Shown here piece after piece: positions 7,907 to 15,653 of a stretch of 43,745 nucleotides of DNA. A program made the position numbers and the translations under genes. Below the pieces are notes generated by a model. The model was not told the origin of the DNA and did not search any database. It saw nothing but the letters and a program-made list of their open reading frames with translations. Source of the stretch: Comamonadaceae bacterium (GTDB taxonomy: Bacteria; Pseudomonadota; Gammaproteobacteria; Burkholderiales; Burkholderiaceae_C); assembly GCA_947478935.1 (NCBI GenBank), contig CANJXV010000001.1:1-43745 (forward strand). Direction: 5' to 3'. Position 1 is the stretch's first letter; every line of letters begins with the position of its first letter.

Positions 7907-9034
7907 ATGGACGCTGAGGCCATCGTTATCGGCGCGGGCATCGTGGGCGCTGCTTGCGCCTACGAACTAGGCCAACGCGGACTGCGCGTGCTAGTGATCG
8001 ATGACGGCCCGAGCGGCGCAACGCATGCAGGCATGGGTCATTTGGTGGTGATGGACGACAACCCGGCGGAGCTGGCCTTGTCCAGCACATCACTGGCTAT
8101 TTGGCGCGATTGGCTGGCCCGCATGGACAGCAGCTGCGGCTACAGCCATTGCGGCACGCTGTGGATTGCAGCAGACGAGGAAGAAATGCAAGCCGCAGCC
8201 GACAAACAAAGTCGCTTGCAAGCTGCAGGTATTGGCAGCACGTTGATTGATGCACGCGCGCTTGCAGGCTTAGAACCAGCCTTGCGCAGCGGCCTGGCTG
8301 GGGCGCTGCAAGTGGGCGGCGATGGCGTGGTGTATGCGCCCAATGCCGCGCGTTGGCTGCTAGGCCAAGGCGAAGCACATCGGCAAGAAGGAAAAAACGC
8401 AGGCAGCATCCGCGTATTGCAAGCGCAAGTGAGTGCCTTGGAAGATGGGCGCGTGCGCTTGTCAGATGGCAACACACGCAGCGCGCCGGCCATCGTGCTG
8501 GCCGCCGGTTTGCGCGCCGCGGCGCTATGCCCCGAAGTTCCGCTGCAAGCCAAAAAAGGCCACCTGGCGATTAGCGCTCGCTACCCCGGCATGGTGCACC
8601 ACCAATTGGTTGAACTGGGTTATGTCAAAAGCGCGCACGAGAGCAGCGGCACCTCGGTGGCCTTTAACGTGCAGCCGCGTCCGACTGGGCAATTGCTGAT
8701 CGGCTCCTCGCGCCAGTTTGACAACACCGACAGCGCTATCGAACCGCCCATTTTGGCGCGCATGCTACGCCGCGCCAGCGACTACCTACCCTGCCTAGGT
8801 GACATCCAGATCACGCGCACCTGGACCGGTTTTCGGGCCGCTACGCCGGACGGCTTGCCGCTGATCGGCCCACATCCGCACCGGCCCGGGCTGTGGTTGG
8901 CGCTGGGCCATGAGGGACTGGGTGTGACCACTGCCACCGGTACTGCACAGCTGATTGCATCGGGTATTTGCGCCAGTGCCAGCGCGCTCGATGGCAGCGC
9001 CTACTTGCCGTCACGGGCCCTGCAAAGCCTATGA
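7907..9034 (+). CDS. FAD-dependent D-amino acid/hydroxyproline dehydrogenase, DAO-type subunit
   Basis: Catalytic flavoprotein subunit predicted to oxidise cis-4-hydroxy-D-proline to the pyrroline imino acid. It is 375 residues and opens with a Rossmann dinucleotide fold, AIVIGAGIVGAACAYELG, followed by the acidic strand end VLVIDD. The C-terminal GFRAATPDGLPLIGPHP and GHEGLGVTTATGTA segments are typical of the DAO/glycine oxidase family and HcnC-like subunits. It starts 8 bases after the racemase-family gene, and its stop overlaps the start of the ferredoxin-like gene (ATGA), so the three oxidase genes are coupled. Together they resemble the heteromeric hydroxyproline dehydrogenase and hydrogen cyanide synthase (HcnABC) arrangement. 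Confidence 0.9.
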   Translation: MDAEAIVIGAGIVGAACAYELGQRGLRVLVIDDGPSGATHAGMGHLVVMDDNPAELALSSTSLAIWRDWLARMDSSCGYSHCGTLWIAADEEEMQAAADKQSRLQAAGIGSTLIDARALAGLEPALRSGLAGALQVGGDGVVYAPNAARWLLGQGEAHRQEGKNAGSIRVLQAQVSALEDGRVRLSDGNTRSAPAIVLAAGLRAAALCPEVPLQAKKGHLAISARYPGMVHHQLVELGYVKSAHESSGTSVAFNVQPRPTGQLLIGSSRQFDNTDSAIEPPILARMLRRASDYLPCLGDIQITRTWTGFRAATPDGLPLIGPHPHRPGLWLALGHEGLGVTTATGTAQLIASGICASASALDGSAYLPSRALQSL

Positions 9035-9291
9035 AAAACGCACACGCCTTGGTGCATTTCCAGCTGAACGGGCAGGCCGCGCAGGTGCCCGCAGGCACCA
9101 GCATTGCAGCGGCTTTGTACCTGTGTGGCAACGGCATCGCGCGCCACTCGGTCAGCGGGCAGGCGCGTGCGCCGGTATGCGGTATGGGCGTTTGTCAGGA
9201 ATGCCGCGTGCTGGTCAACGGACACAGCCAATTGGCCTGCCAAACTTTGTGCGCGCCAGGGATGGTGGTGAAAAGCGGGGCCGCAGCATGA
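9031..9291 (+). CDS. (2Fe-2S)-binding small subunit of the hydroxyproline dehydrogenase (HcnA-like)
   Basis: An 86-residue ferredoxin-like subunit that would pass electrons from the flavin subunits. It has the pattern PVCGMGVCQECRV (C-x4-C-x2-C) followed by LACQT, giving the four cysteines needed for a [2Fe-2S] cluster. The N-terminus VHFQLNGQAAQVPAGTSIAAAL is the usual beta-grasp start. The ATG at 9031 overlaps the previous stop as ATGA, and its own stop overlaps the next start in the same way. The same frame is open further upstream, but the ATGA start gives the family's normal length. Confidence 0.9.
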   Translation: MKNAHALVHFQLNGQAAQVPAGTSIAAALYLCGNGIARHSVSGQARAPVCGMGVCQECRVLVNGHSQLACQTLCAPGMVVKSGAAA

Positions 9292-10598
9292 ACGCCACTA
9301 TGCCCGCGCCCAACACTTTTGCAAGCCAAGATCCCTGCGCGATCTTGATCGTAGGCGCAGGGCCTGCCGGTTTGTCTGCGGCGCTCGCCGCGGCGCCATC
9401 GGGCCGCAGCATCGTGGTGCTAGATGACAACCCCGCGCCCGGCGGTCAAGTCTGGCGTAATGGCGCGGGCGCTGCATCGCCCGGCCCCTTGCAGCAATTA
9501 CAAGAAGCTTTGGCTCGTTACCCCCATGTGCGCCTATGTTGCGGCACGCGGGTAGTGGCTGCGCAAGGCAGCCAGGCGCTGCTGCTGGAGAGCGCGAACA
9601 GTGCTTGGGTGCAAGGCTTTGAGCAACTGATTTTGTGCACGGGCGCGCGCGAACTCTTACTTCCCTTTCCCGGCTGGACGCTGCCCGGAGTAACTGGCGC
9701 AGGGGGCTTGCAAGCACTCATCAAAAGCGGGCTACCGGTGCGCGGCCAACGCATCGTGATAGCCGGTAGCGGGCCATTGCTGCTGGCGGCAGCGGCCAGC
9801 GCCACGCAAGCAGGCGCACACGTGCTGCGCGTAGCAGAACAAAGTACTTGGCTGCACGTGGCCGCTTTTGGCGCCGGGCTGCTGCGCTGGCCGAATAAGC
9901 TGGCCCAGGCGGCAACGCTAATGCACCGAGCTTACCGATGCGATAGCTATGTAGTCGCGGCCCAGGGCGATGCATGCCTGCAAAGTGTGCAGTTGCGCCA
10001 AGGCGCGCAAACCTTCCAGTTGGACTGCGACCGCCTGGCCGTAGGCTTTGGCCTGGTGCCAAACGTGGAACTAGGCCGCCTGCTGGGCTGCGCCACAAAG
10101 CCTAGCGCACAAGGTCATTTAGCCTTGCAAGTGGACGGGCAGCAATCGACCAGCGTGGCACATATCTTTGCAGCAGGGGAATGTACGGGTCCTGGTGGTG
10201 CCGAACTGGCTATGGCCGAAGGTCATATGGCCGGCCTTGCCACACTCGGGAAAAAACCCGCCGCAGCGCATTTGCACGCGCGCGCCCGTTGGCAGGATTT
10301 TGCATACCGTGTAGATCAACAATTCGCGCTGCGCCCCGAATTGCGCACACTGGCGCGAACAGACACGCTGCTGTGCCGCTGCGAAGACGTAGCCTATGGC
10401 AGCGTCGCGGCCTGCAGCGGTTGGAACGATGCCAAGCTTCACCAACGCTGCGGCATGGGCGCGTGCCAAGGCCGCATATGCGGCGCAGCGGCGCAGCACC
10501 TGTTTGGCTGGGACGCGCCCTCACCACGCCCGCCGCTCAGCCCCGCGCGCGTGTCCACCTTATCCCTGGCAAGCGAAGACACCCAGGCCTTGTCATGA
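9288..10598 (+). CDS. NAD(P)/FAD-dependent oxidoreductase subunit with C-terminal BFD-like Fe-S motif (HcnB-like)
   Basis: Large flavoprotein subunit of the heteromeric dehydrogenase, 436 residues. It has an N-terminal FAD-binding motif ILIVGAGPAGLSAALAAA, a second nucleotide motif RIVIAGSGPLLLAAAAS near residue 160, and IFAAGECTGPGGAELA late in the domain. The C-terminus carries CRCEDV and, about 30 residues later, CGMGACQGRICG, the four-cysteine pattern of a BFD-like [2Fe-2S] domain found in HcnB and hydroxyproline oxidase alpha subunits. The ATG at 9288 overlaps the previous stop; a much longer open frame upstream has no family support. The gene ends in another ATGA overlap, with a 32-codon ORF. 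Confidence 0.9.
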   Translation: MNATMPAPNTFASQDPCAILIVGAGPAGLSAALAAAPSGRSIVVLDDNPAPGGQVWRNGAGAASPGPLQQLQEALARYPHVRLCCGTRVVAAQGSQALLLESANSAWVQGFEQLILCTGARELLLPFPGWTLPGVTGAGGLQALIKSGLPVRGQRIVIAGSGPLLLAAAASATQAGAHVLRVAEQSTWLHVAAFGAGLLRWPNKLAQAATLMHRAYRCDSYVVAAQGDACLQSVQLRQGAQTFQLDCDRLAVGFGLVPNVELGRLLGCATKPSAQGHLALQVDGQQSTSVAHIFAAGECTGPGGAELAMAEGHMAGLATLGKKPAAAHLHARARWQDFAYRVDQQFALRPELRTLARTDTLLCRCEDVAYGSVAACSGWNDAKLHQRCGMGACQGRICGAAAQHLFGWDAPSPRPPLSPARVSTLSLASEDTQALS

Positions 10599-10693
10599 GC
10601 GCTTCTGACTACCCCATGGCGCTGCGGCCTATGCCCATAAACTACCGCACCCGCCAGCGCGCCAAGACTGGGATGCAGCGGATACAAAAATAA
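10595..10693 (+). CDS. Short ORF (32 aa) overlapping the end of the dehydrogenase operon, unknown
   Basis: A 32-residue frame whose ATG overlaps the preceding stop (ATGA), just as the real genes upstream are coupled. It ends 4 bases before the regulator gene. The product is basic (several Arg and Lys, MQRIQK at the end) and matches nothing I recognise. In many hydroxyproline clusters a dihydrodipicolinate-synthase-like deaminase follows here, so this could be a residual start of a lost gene, a leader peptide or chance. I give it low weight. Confidence 0.25.
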   Translation: MSASDYPMALRPMPINYRTRQRAKTGMQRIQK

Positions 10694-10697
10694 AGCT

Positions 10698-11366
10698 ATG
10701 GCCACCAAAAGCACCGTTACGCGTATCGAACCCAAACGCCGGGCCGCAGACTTGGCGTACGACCGCATTGAAGCGCTTATCTCCAAGCTGCAAATCGCTC
10801 CAGGCTCGCCGGTGGTAGAAAGCGAAATTGCCGAGCTGACGCAACTGGGCCGCACCCCGGTGCGCGAAGCGCTTATGCGCATGACAGCCATCGGCCTGAT
10901 CGTGCAACAACCCCGGCGCGGCCTGAGCGTATCGACTATCGACGTGGTGGACCACCTCAATCTGATAGAAACCCGTCGCGCCCTAGAGCGCCTCATCGCC
11001 ACCAGCTCGGCCCGGCGTGCTAGTGCAGAGCAGCGCAAAGGCCTGGTGCGCTGCGCCGAAAAAATGATCAAGGCAGGCGCGAGCGGCAATATCGACCAGT
11101 ACATGGCTGCAGACCAAGAACTGGACCACGTGAACCACGCCGCCTGCGGAAATCACAGCGCTGTCAAAGCGGTGGTACCACTGGTGGTGCAATGCCGCCG
11201 CTTTTGGTACCGCTACCAGGCCGAGGGCGAAATCAGCGAAGGCGCTCGCTTTCACCTGGTGCTGGCCGAGGCCATAGCCTCCGGCCAAGAAGCCCAAGCC
11301 GCCGACGGCGCCAGCCAACTTATGGACTACCTGGAGCGCTTTGCACGGCGGGTGATCAACGTATAA
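10698..11366 (+). CDS. GntR family transcriptional regulator with FCD domain
   Basis: Cytoplasmic DNA-binding regulator, 222 residues, FadR subfamily. An N-terminal winged helix-turn-helix spans about residues 14-80 (LAYDRIEALISKLQIAPGS, then GRTPVREALMRMTAIGLI), and an all-helical FCD ligand domain follows, with candidate metal ligands in DQELDHVNHAACGNH and a later ARFHLVLAEAI. It closes the hydroxyproline locus and lies in the same direction, which suggests it controls the cluster in response to hydroxyproline or a pyrroline intermediate. That link is contextual. No clear palindromic operator was identified. Confidence 0.92.
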   Translation: MATKSTVTRIEPKRRAADLAYDRIEALISKLQIAPGSPVVESEIAELTQLGRTPVREALMRMTAIGLIVQQPRRGLSVSTIDVVDHLNLIETRRALERLIATSSARRASAEQRKGLVRCAEKMIKAGASGNIDQYMAADQELDHVNHAACGNHSAVKAVVPLVVQCRRFWYRYQAEGEISEGARFHLVLAEAIASGQEAQAADGASQLMDYLERFARRVINV

Positions 11367-11514
11367 GTCGGCAATGGGCAAACTTTGAAGAAAATGGGGC
11401 TTTAAGCCTGCGCACACAATAGCGCTTGCGCTTTCTTAGTAACCGCGCCCGCTGCTCAATGACACACCACTGCCCCACACCAGCCCGAGCGCGGCCTATG
11501 CGTTCGAACCACCC

Positions 11515-11898
11515 ATGATTGCTGCCTTGCGTTTTTTTCTGTTCTTTGCCTGCGTGAGCGCCGCGCTATCTATCGGCGTGAGTGCAGTAGCCGCGCATAC
11601 CCTGACACTGTCTGTGCAAGACGCCCAAGCCTTGACCTGGGCGCTGGATTTACAACGTTTTCATGCCTTGGGTTTGCTGGTATCGATGCTGCTGGCGCAC
11701 CAAGGTAGACCTACTGCCTGGACCATAGCAGCTGGCACTTTGTTTGTTGCGGGCACCCTTCTATTTTGCTTGAATATTGAGCTGCGCCTGTTGTATGGCT
11801 TCGAACTGCTGCGCCCCCTGGTGCCCTATGGCGGCATCGCTTTTATGGCAGGCTGGGTGGCGCTGGCTATAGGCGGCTGGCCCATGCAGGAACGCTAG
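11515..11898 (+). CDS. DUF423 family small membrane protein
   Basis: Inner-membrane protein of 127 residues with about four hydrophobic helices, matching the DUF423 (YgdD) family in length and layout. Visible signatures are the N-terminal helix AALRFFLFFACVSAALSIGVSAVAAH, the central LDLQRFHALGLLVSMLLAH, and a C-terminal RPLVPYGGIAFMAGWVALAIGG. The function of the family is unknown. The 148 bases before it (from 11367) hold no gene and no convincing promoter. It is 23 bases upstream of the deacetylase-family gene and probably cotranscribed. Confidence 0.88.
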   Translation: MIAALRFFLFFACVSAALSIGVSAVAAHTLTLSVQDAQALTWALDLQRFHALGLLVSMLLAHQGRPTAWTIAAGTLFVAGTLLFCLNIELRLLYGFELLRPLVPYGGIAFMAGWVALAIGGWPMQER

Positions 11899-11921
11899 CC
11901 TTTTGCGTTTGGCAGCGTTGC

Positions 11922-12845
11922 ATGCAAGCTTTTTACAGCGACCAGTTTGTGCTGCCCCTGCCCCAGGGGCACCGCTTTCCTATGGCCAAGTACGCCATGC
12001 TGCGCGACGCTCTGGTCGCGCATTTGCCGGACATTCAATTGCTGCTAGCGCCGCGCGCCAGCGATGTCGACCTGCTGCGGGTGCATACGCCAGACTACGT
12101 GCGCGGCATTGCAGATGGCAGCGTGCCACCAGCGGTGCTGCGCGAAATAGGTTTTCCCTGGAGCGAGGCCATGGCGGAGCGGGCACGTCGCTCGGTAGGC
12201 GCCACTGTAGCCGCCGCGCGTTCGGCGATCCGCCAGGGCATTGGCGCTAATTTGGCCGGTGGCACGCACCATGCTTATGCGGACAAGGGTGGCGGCTTTT
12301 GTGTTTTCAACGATGTGGCCGTAGCCACGCGCGTGCTACAAGCCCAGCACCTGCGCGAGGGGCGCGCCCTGCAAGTAGCGGTGATCGACTTGGACGTGCA
12401 CCAAGGAAACGGAACGGCGCGGATTTTTCAGGGGGATGAGACTGTATTTACTCTGTCTTTGCACGGTGACAAGAATTTTCCCTTTCGTAAAGAAGCTGGC
12501 GACCTGGATGTGGGTCTGCCCGACGGCACCGCAGACGCGGACTACCTGGCTGCGCTGGATGCTGCGCTGCTGGAATTGGACCGGCGCTCTACGCCGCAAC
12601 TGGTGTTTTTTCTGGCCGGGGCCGACCCGCACGAGGGCGACCGCTTGGGCAGGCTGAAGCTAACTTTTGAAGGCATGCAAGCGCGCGACCAACGCGTACT
12701 GAACTGGTGCCTGGCGCGGCGCATCCCCTTGGTGCTATTGATGGCCGGGGGCTATGGCATCGAAATCGACGCCACAGTGCAAGTGCAGTTAAACACGTAC
12801 CGCCTGGCTTATGCGCATTGGCAACGCTGGCATCGCGCGCAATAG
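11922..12845 (+). CDS. Histone deacetylase family (AcuC-like) zinc amidohydrolase
   Basis: A 307-residue arginase/deacetylase-fold hydrolase, the bacterial counterpart of histone deacetylases. Likely general roles are lysine or polyamine deacetylation; the substrate here is not known. Conserved residues are in place: the catalytic His pair His116-His117 in GGTHHAYAD, the zinc ligands Asp158 and His160 in DLDVHQGNGT, and Asp235 in AGADPHEGD. The GGYG near the end is the usual substrate-site glycine/tyrosine motif. It converges on the alcohol dehydrogenase gene with only 13 bases between them. Confidence 0.92.
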   Translation: MQAFYSDQFVLPLPQGHRFPMAKYAMLRDALVAHLPDIQLLLAPRASDVDLLRVHTPDYVRGIADGSVPPAVLREIGFPWSEAMAERARRSVGATVAAARSAIRQGIGANLAGGTHHAYADKGGGFCVFNDVAVATRVLQAQHLREGRALQVAVIDLDVHQGNGTARIFQGDETVFTLSLHGDKNFPFRKEAGDLDVGLPDGTADADYLAALDAALLELDRRSTPQLVFFLAGADPHEGDRLGRLKLTFEGMQARDQRVLNWCLARRIPLVLLMAGGYGIEIDATVQVQLNTYRLAYAHWQRWHRAQ

Positions 12846-12858
12846 CAGACTCAAGCCC

Positions 12859-13911
12859 TTAAACCAAGCTGGCCATGTCGATCACAAAACGGTACTTCAC
12901 ATCGTTTTTTTGCATGCGTTCATAGGCCTGGTTGATGTCCGCGGCCTTAATCAGTTCGATATCCGAGACGATCCCGTGGGCGGCACAAAAGTTCAGCATT
13001 TCCTGGGTTTCCCGGATACCACCCACCAGCGAGCCAGCAATATTGCGGCGTCCCAGGATCATGGGGCGGGTGTTGAGTTGGGCGTTGGGGCCAATGGCAC
13101 CCACAATGCACATGGTGCCATCGACTTTGAGCAGACTCATGTAGGCATTGAAATCATGCGGGACTGGGATGGTATTGAGCAAAAAGTCGAACTGATTGGC
13201 CATGACCAACATGGCCTCCTCGTCCGTAGAAATCAGCACTTCATTCGCCCCCAGGCGCATGGCATCGGCCGCTTTGCCGGGCGAGGTGGTGATCATTACC
13301 GTCTTAGCACCCATGGCATGCGCCAGTTTGATACCCATATGGCCCAAACCACCCAGGCCGATGACGCCTACCGTCATGCCCGGCCCGATGCCCCAATGGC
13401 GCAGCGGCGAATAGCTGGTAATACCCGCGCACAGAAGCGGGGCGGCGCTGGCCGGGTCTAGACCGTCCGGCAGGGAAAGCACGAAGTCCTGGCCTACGAC
13501 AATGCTCTTGGAGTAGCCGCCCTGGGTGTAGCCGCCGGGGTCTGCGCTGGGGCTACCGTAGGTCAGGGTGTAACCACTGAGGCAATACTGTTCCATGTGG
13601 TCCGCGCACGATGAACAGGTACCGCAGGAGCCCACAAAGCAACCGACCGCCACTGCTTGGCCCGGCGCAAAGCGCGTGACCTGCGCACCTACCGCACGCA
13701 CGCGTCCGACAATTTCATGGCCAGGAACAATGGGGTAAACGCTGCGGCCCCAGTCGTTTTTAGCCACATGCAAATCGGTATGGCAAATTCCACAAAACTC
13801 AATGTCAATCTGGACATCTTGCGGTCCGACCGCGCGGCGCGCTATCGCTAAAGGTGCCAGTGGCAAGGTGGCACTATGGGCGGCAATGCTGGGCGTAATA
13901 AGCACGGACAA
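12859..13911 (-). CDS. Zinc-dependent NAD(P) alcohol dehydrogenase (YahK/AdhC-like)
   Basis: Medium-chain zinc alcohol/aldehyde reductase of 350 residues. The catalytic zinc site is Cys40 in EFCGICHTDLH and His65-Glu66 in VPGHE. The structural zinc site is Cys96, Cys99, Cys102 and Cys110. The nucleotide fold is GVIGLGGLGHMGIKLAHAMGA. The pattern is that of the cinnamyl-alcohol dehydrogenase/YahK group, which is usually NADPH-dependent and acts broadly on aldehydes. It is downstream of the YdcF gene on the same strand, but a strong stem-loop at 13941-13972 lies between them, so it may have its own transcription control. Confidence 0.93.
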   Translation of the reverse strand: MSVLITPSIAAHSATLPLAPLAIARRAVGPQDVQIDIEFCGICHTDLHVAKNDWGRSVYPIVPGHEIVGRVRAVGAQVTRFAPGQAVAVGCFVGSCGTCSSCADHMEQYCLSGYTLTYGSPSADPGGYTQGGYSKSIVVGQDFVLSLPDGLDPASAAPLLCAGITSYSPLRHWGIGPGMTVGVIGLGGLGHMGIKLAHAMGAKTVMITTSPGKAADAMRLGANEVLISTDEEAMLVMANQFDFLLNTIPVPHDFNAYMSLLKVDGTMCIVGAIGPNAQLNTRPMILGRRNIAGSLVGGIRETQEMLNFCAAHGIVSDIELIKAADINQAYERMQKNDVKYRFVIDMASLV

Positions 13912-13940
13912 TCCTTCAATACACTGTTGTATGTAATGCG

Positions 13941-13972
13941 GGTAATGTAGCGGGAGAAAGCCCGCAATTACC
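13941..13972. other. Long interrupted inverted repeat between ydcF-like and alcohol dehydrogenase genes
   Basis: GGTAAT (13941-13946) pairs with ATTACC (13967-13972), and inside it GCGGG (13950-13954) pairs with CCCGC (13961-13965) around a 6-base loop. That is 11 base pairs with a small asymmetric internal loop. No T-tract follows on the minus strand, so it is not a classic intrinsic terminator. It could be a processing or termination structure for the upstream gene, or an operator/leader hairpin for the alcohol dehydrogenase. Confidence 0.5.
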
Positions 13973-13998
13973 GTCTAGTAGGCCGTTTGACGTACTTT

Positions 13999-14802
13999 TT
14001 ATTTGCCCGAAGGTGCTGGAAACAAGTCGTCAATGCGGCCCGTCTGGTAGTACACCCAAAGCCCCACGTATTCATGTACTGCAGACTCGATATTTCCTAA
14101 TGCTGCCCCGGCAGTGCGCGGCACGTACCACTGGCCGCTTTTACCGGTGGACTTGAAGGCCACGGGATAAGGTATTACATCAAATCCCGATTTGCGAAAC
14201 AGGCCCATGGAGCGTGGCATGTGAGCGGCCGAGGTGACCAGCAGCCATTTTTCGCCGGGCTTAGGGTTAACCAGGTCGCGGGTAAAGATAGCGTTTTCGT
14301 GGCTATTGCGTGAGGCTTCTTCATACAGCACCTGCCCGTGATCGACGATGGCGTCACGCCAGAAGGGACGCACTTTATCGCTTTCCTTGAACGGCCCGGG
14401 ATTTAGTGAGCTACTGCCGCCGGTTAAAACCAGGCGCGCATGGGGATAGCTGCGCAGCAGACTGACCGGTGCCAGCAGGCGCTCCGCTTCTGCGTTGATA
14501 CTGAGATGACCTTGCCCGGCGCTAAGCACCTCGTCCACCGCGCCACCCAAAACAATAATGCCATCGACGCGGTCCGCAAGCTTGCTAGGGGCAGCAAAGC
14601 GGGTTTCTAGTGGCACCAATAATTCGTTGCCGACGGGGAAAATCAGCATCGATAACAAAATACCCAATATCAGCTGGATTACCCGGAACGATGCGCTGCG
14701 CTTGGTAACTTGTGGCCAGAAAGTCGACGCAAAAGCCAGCCCGACCAGCATGTGCACTGGCGAGACCAAAAAACCGGCTATTTTGGAAATTTCAAAAAAC
14801 AT
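13999..14802 (-). CDS. YdcF family (DUF218) membrane-anchored protein
   Basis: A 267-residue protein with two hydrophobic segments near the N-terminus (IAGFLVSPVHMLVGLAFAS, then VIQLILGILLSMLIFPVG) and a DUF218 domain in the rest. The domain shows DGIIVLGGAVD, ARLVLTGGSSSLN, SRNSHENAIFTRDL and VTSAAHMPRSMGLFRKSGFDVIPYPV, all typical of YdcF/ElyC-like proteins. Relatives are linked to envelope polysaccharide or peptidoglycan maintenance, but the biochemical role is unclear. The start at 14802 is backed by an AGGGAG ribosome site six bases upstream. It is divergent from the PagL-like gene. Confidence 0.9.
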   Translation of the reverse strand: MFFEISKIAGFLVSPVHMLVGLAFASTFWPQVTKRSASFRVIQLILGILLSMLIFPVGNELLVPLETRFAAPSKLADRVDGIIVLGGAVDEVLSAGQGHLSINAEAERLLAPVSLLRSYPHARLVLTGGSSSLNPGPFKESDKVRPFWRDAIVDHGQVLYEEASRNSHENAIFTRDLVNPKPGEKWLLVTSAAHMPRSMGLFRKSGFDVIPYPVAFKSTGKSGQWYVPRTAGAALGNIESAVHEYVGLWVYYQTGRIDDLFPAPSGK

Positions 14803-14887
14803 AATCCACTCCCTTTCTTATTCGTTAGAAATACAGCCGTGTAAACTGATACCGCTATTTCCAACCCCGAAAACCCAGAAAATCCCC

Positions 14888-15517
14888 ATGAAAAAGTCAT
14901 TTGCTGCCACTTTTTTGAGCCTGCTGGCCGCCCAATCGAGTTTCGCGATAGATAACGACACCTTGAAATCCACCGTTGTGGCAGCGGGCCTTCTGACGAA
15001 CTCTTTCGCTATTTTTAATAGAAACTCGTTTGATTGTAAAAATAGTTATAAATTAGGTTATGAAGCGGCCAAGGACGAGGAGCTTTCCTCCCATTCGCTA
15101 AATTTCTCGCCCATGGATTGCAAACTAGGCGCCTCGACCATGCTGCCGCAGTCCATGACGTTTGAAGTCCTGCCCACGGTTTTAGGCTCGGTCTGGAACG
15201 CTGATTTAGGGCCTTATTCCAAACAGGCTTTCTCTTTAGCCCTGATTCCTATGGGACGTTACGGGCTACAAGTGGGCGCAACTATTGTAGATTTCAGCGT
15301 CGGCCTGGGGCCTACGCTGGTCAGCGAAACCGCTATCGGCACCCGCCAAAAATCTACGAATTTCCAATTTACCGACGAAATGGGTATCGGTATTTCGGAT
15401 CTGAACCAGCGCGCACGCCTGGCCTTTACATACCGGCACGCCAGCAATGCTGATATCAAATTGCCCAATAACGGCGTAAATTTCCTGGGCTTGGGGCTGA
15501 CGCTCAAGGTGGACTAA
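14888..15517 (+). CDS. PagL-like outer-membrane acyloxyacyl hydrolase / lipid A 3-O-deacylase candidate
   Basis: A 209-residue secreted protein with a clear signal peptide (KKSFAATFLSLLAAQSSFA) and a C-terminal beta-barrel-like half. The segment MGIGISDLNQRARLAFTYRH then ASNADIKLPNNGVNF aligns by eye with the active-site end of lipid A deacylase PagL: His184 and Ser186 match the catalytic His and Ser, with the SNA motif. The position matching the catalytic Glu, 14 residues after the His, is Asn198. PagL removes the 3-O acyl chain of lipid A in the outer membrane. The N-terminal part is longer than in PagL and its coding bases are AT-rich around 15010-15060. The ATG at 14888 is preferred because it starts the signal peptide; the open frame extends upstream without support. 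Confidence 0.7.
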   Translation: MKKSFAATFLSLLAAQSSFAIDNDTLKSTVVAAGLLTNSFAIFNRNSFDCKNSYKLGYEAAKDEELSSHSLNFSPMDCKLGASTMLPQSMTFEVLPTVLGSVWNADLGPYSKQAFSLALIPMGRYGLQVGATIVDFSVGLGPTLVSETAIGTRQKSTNFQFTDEMGIGISDLNQRARLAFTYRHASNADIKLPNNGVNFLGLGLTLKVD

Positions 15518-15544
15518 TTGGCTGGCCGCACAAGGCGGCCCCAA
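15518..15544 (+). terminator. Terminator-like hairpin after the PagL-like gene
   Basis: TTGG and GGCCGC (15518-15529, with a CT bulge) pair with GCGGCC and CCAA (15535-15544) around an ACAAG loop, starting right after the stop codon. The stem is strong, but there is no T-run behind it, so termination activity is uncertain. Confidence 0.45.
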
Positions 15545-15653
15545 CCAGACCAGAATGTGAAAGCGGGGAAAATCCCCATAATCTGATTCCTAAGCCTTGG
15601 CTATAGTTGTCCGAACCGGTTGTACATTGACCGCTTTTGGAAAGACTTCCTCT

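Noticed and set aside
11410..11440. Terminator after the GntR gene (AGCG/CGCT with TTCTT)
   Set aside because: The stem is only four pairs, too weak to support.
12811..13461. 216-codon plus-strand ORF
   Set aside because: It is antisense to the alcohol dehydrogenase, whose zinc and nucleotide motifs are complete; the plus-strand product has no recognisable domain.
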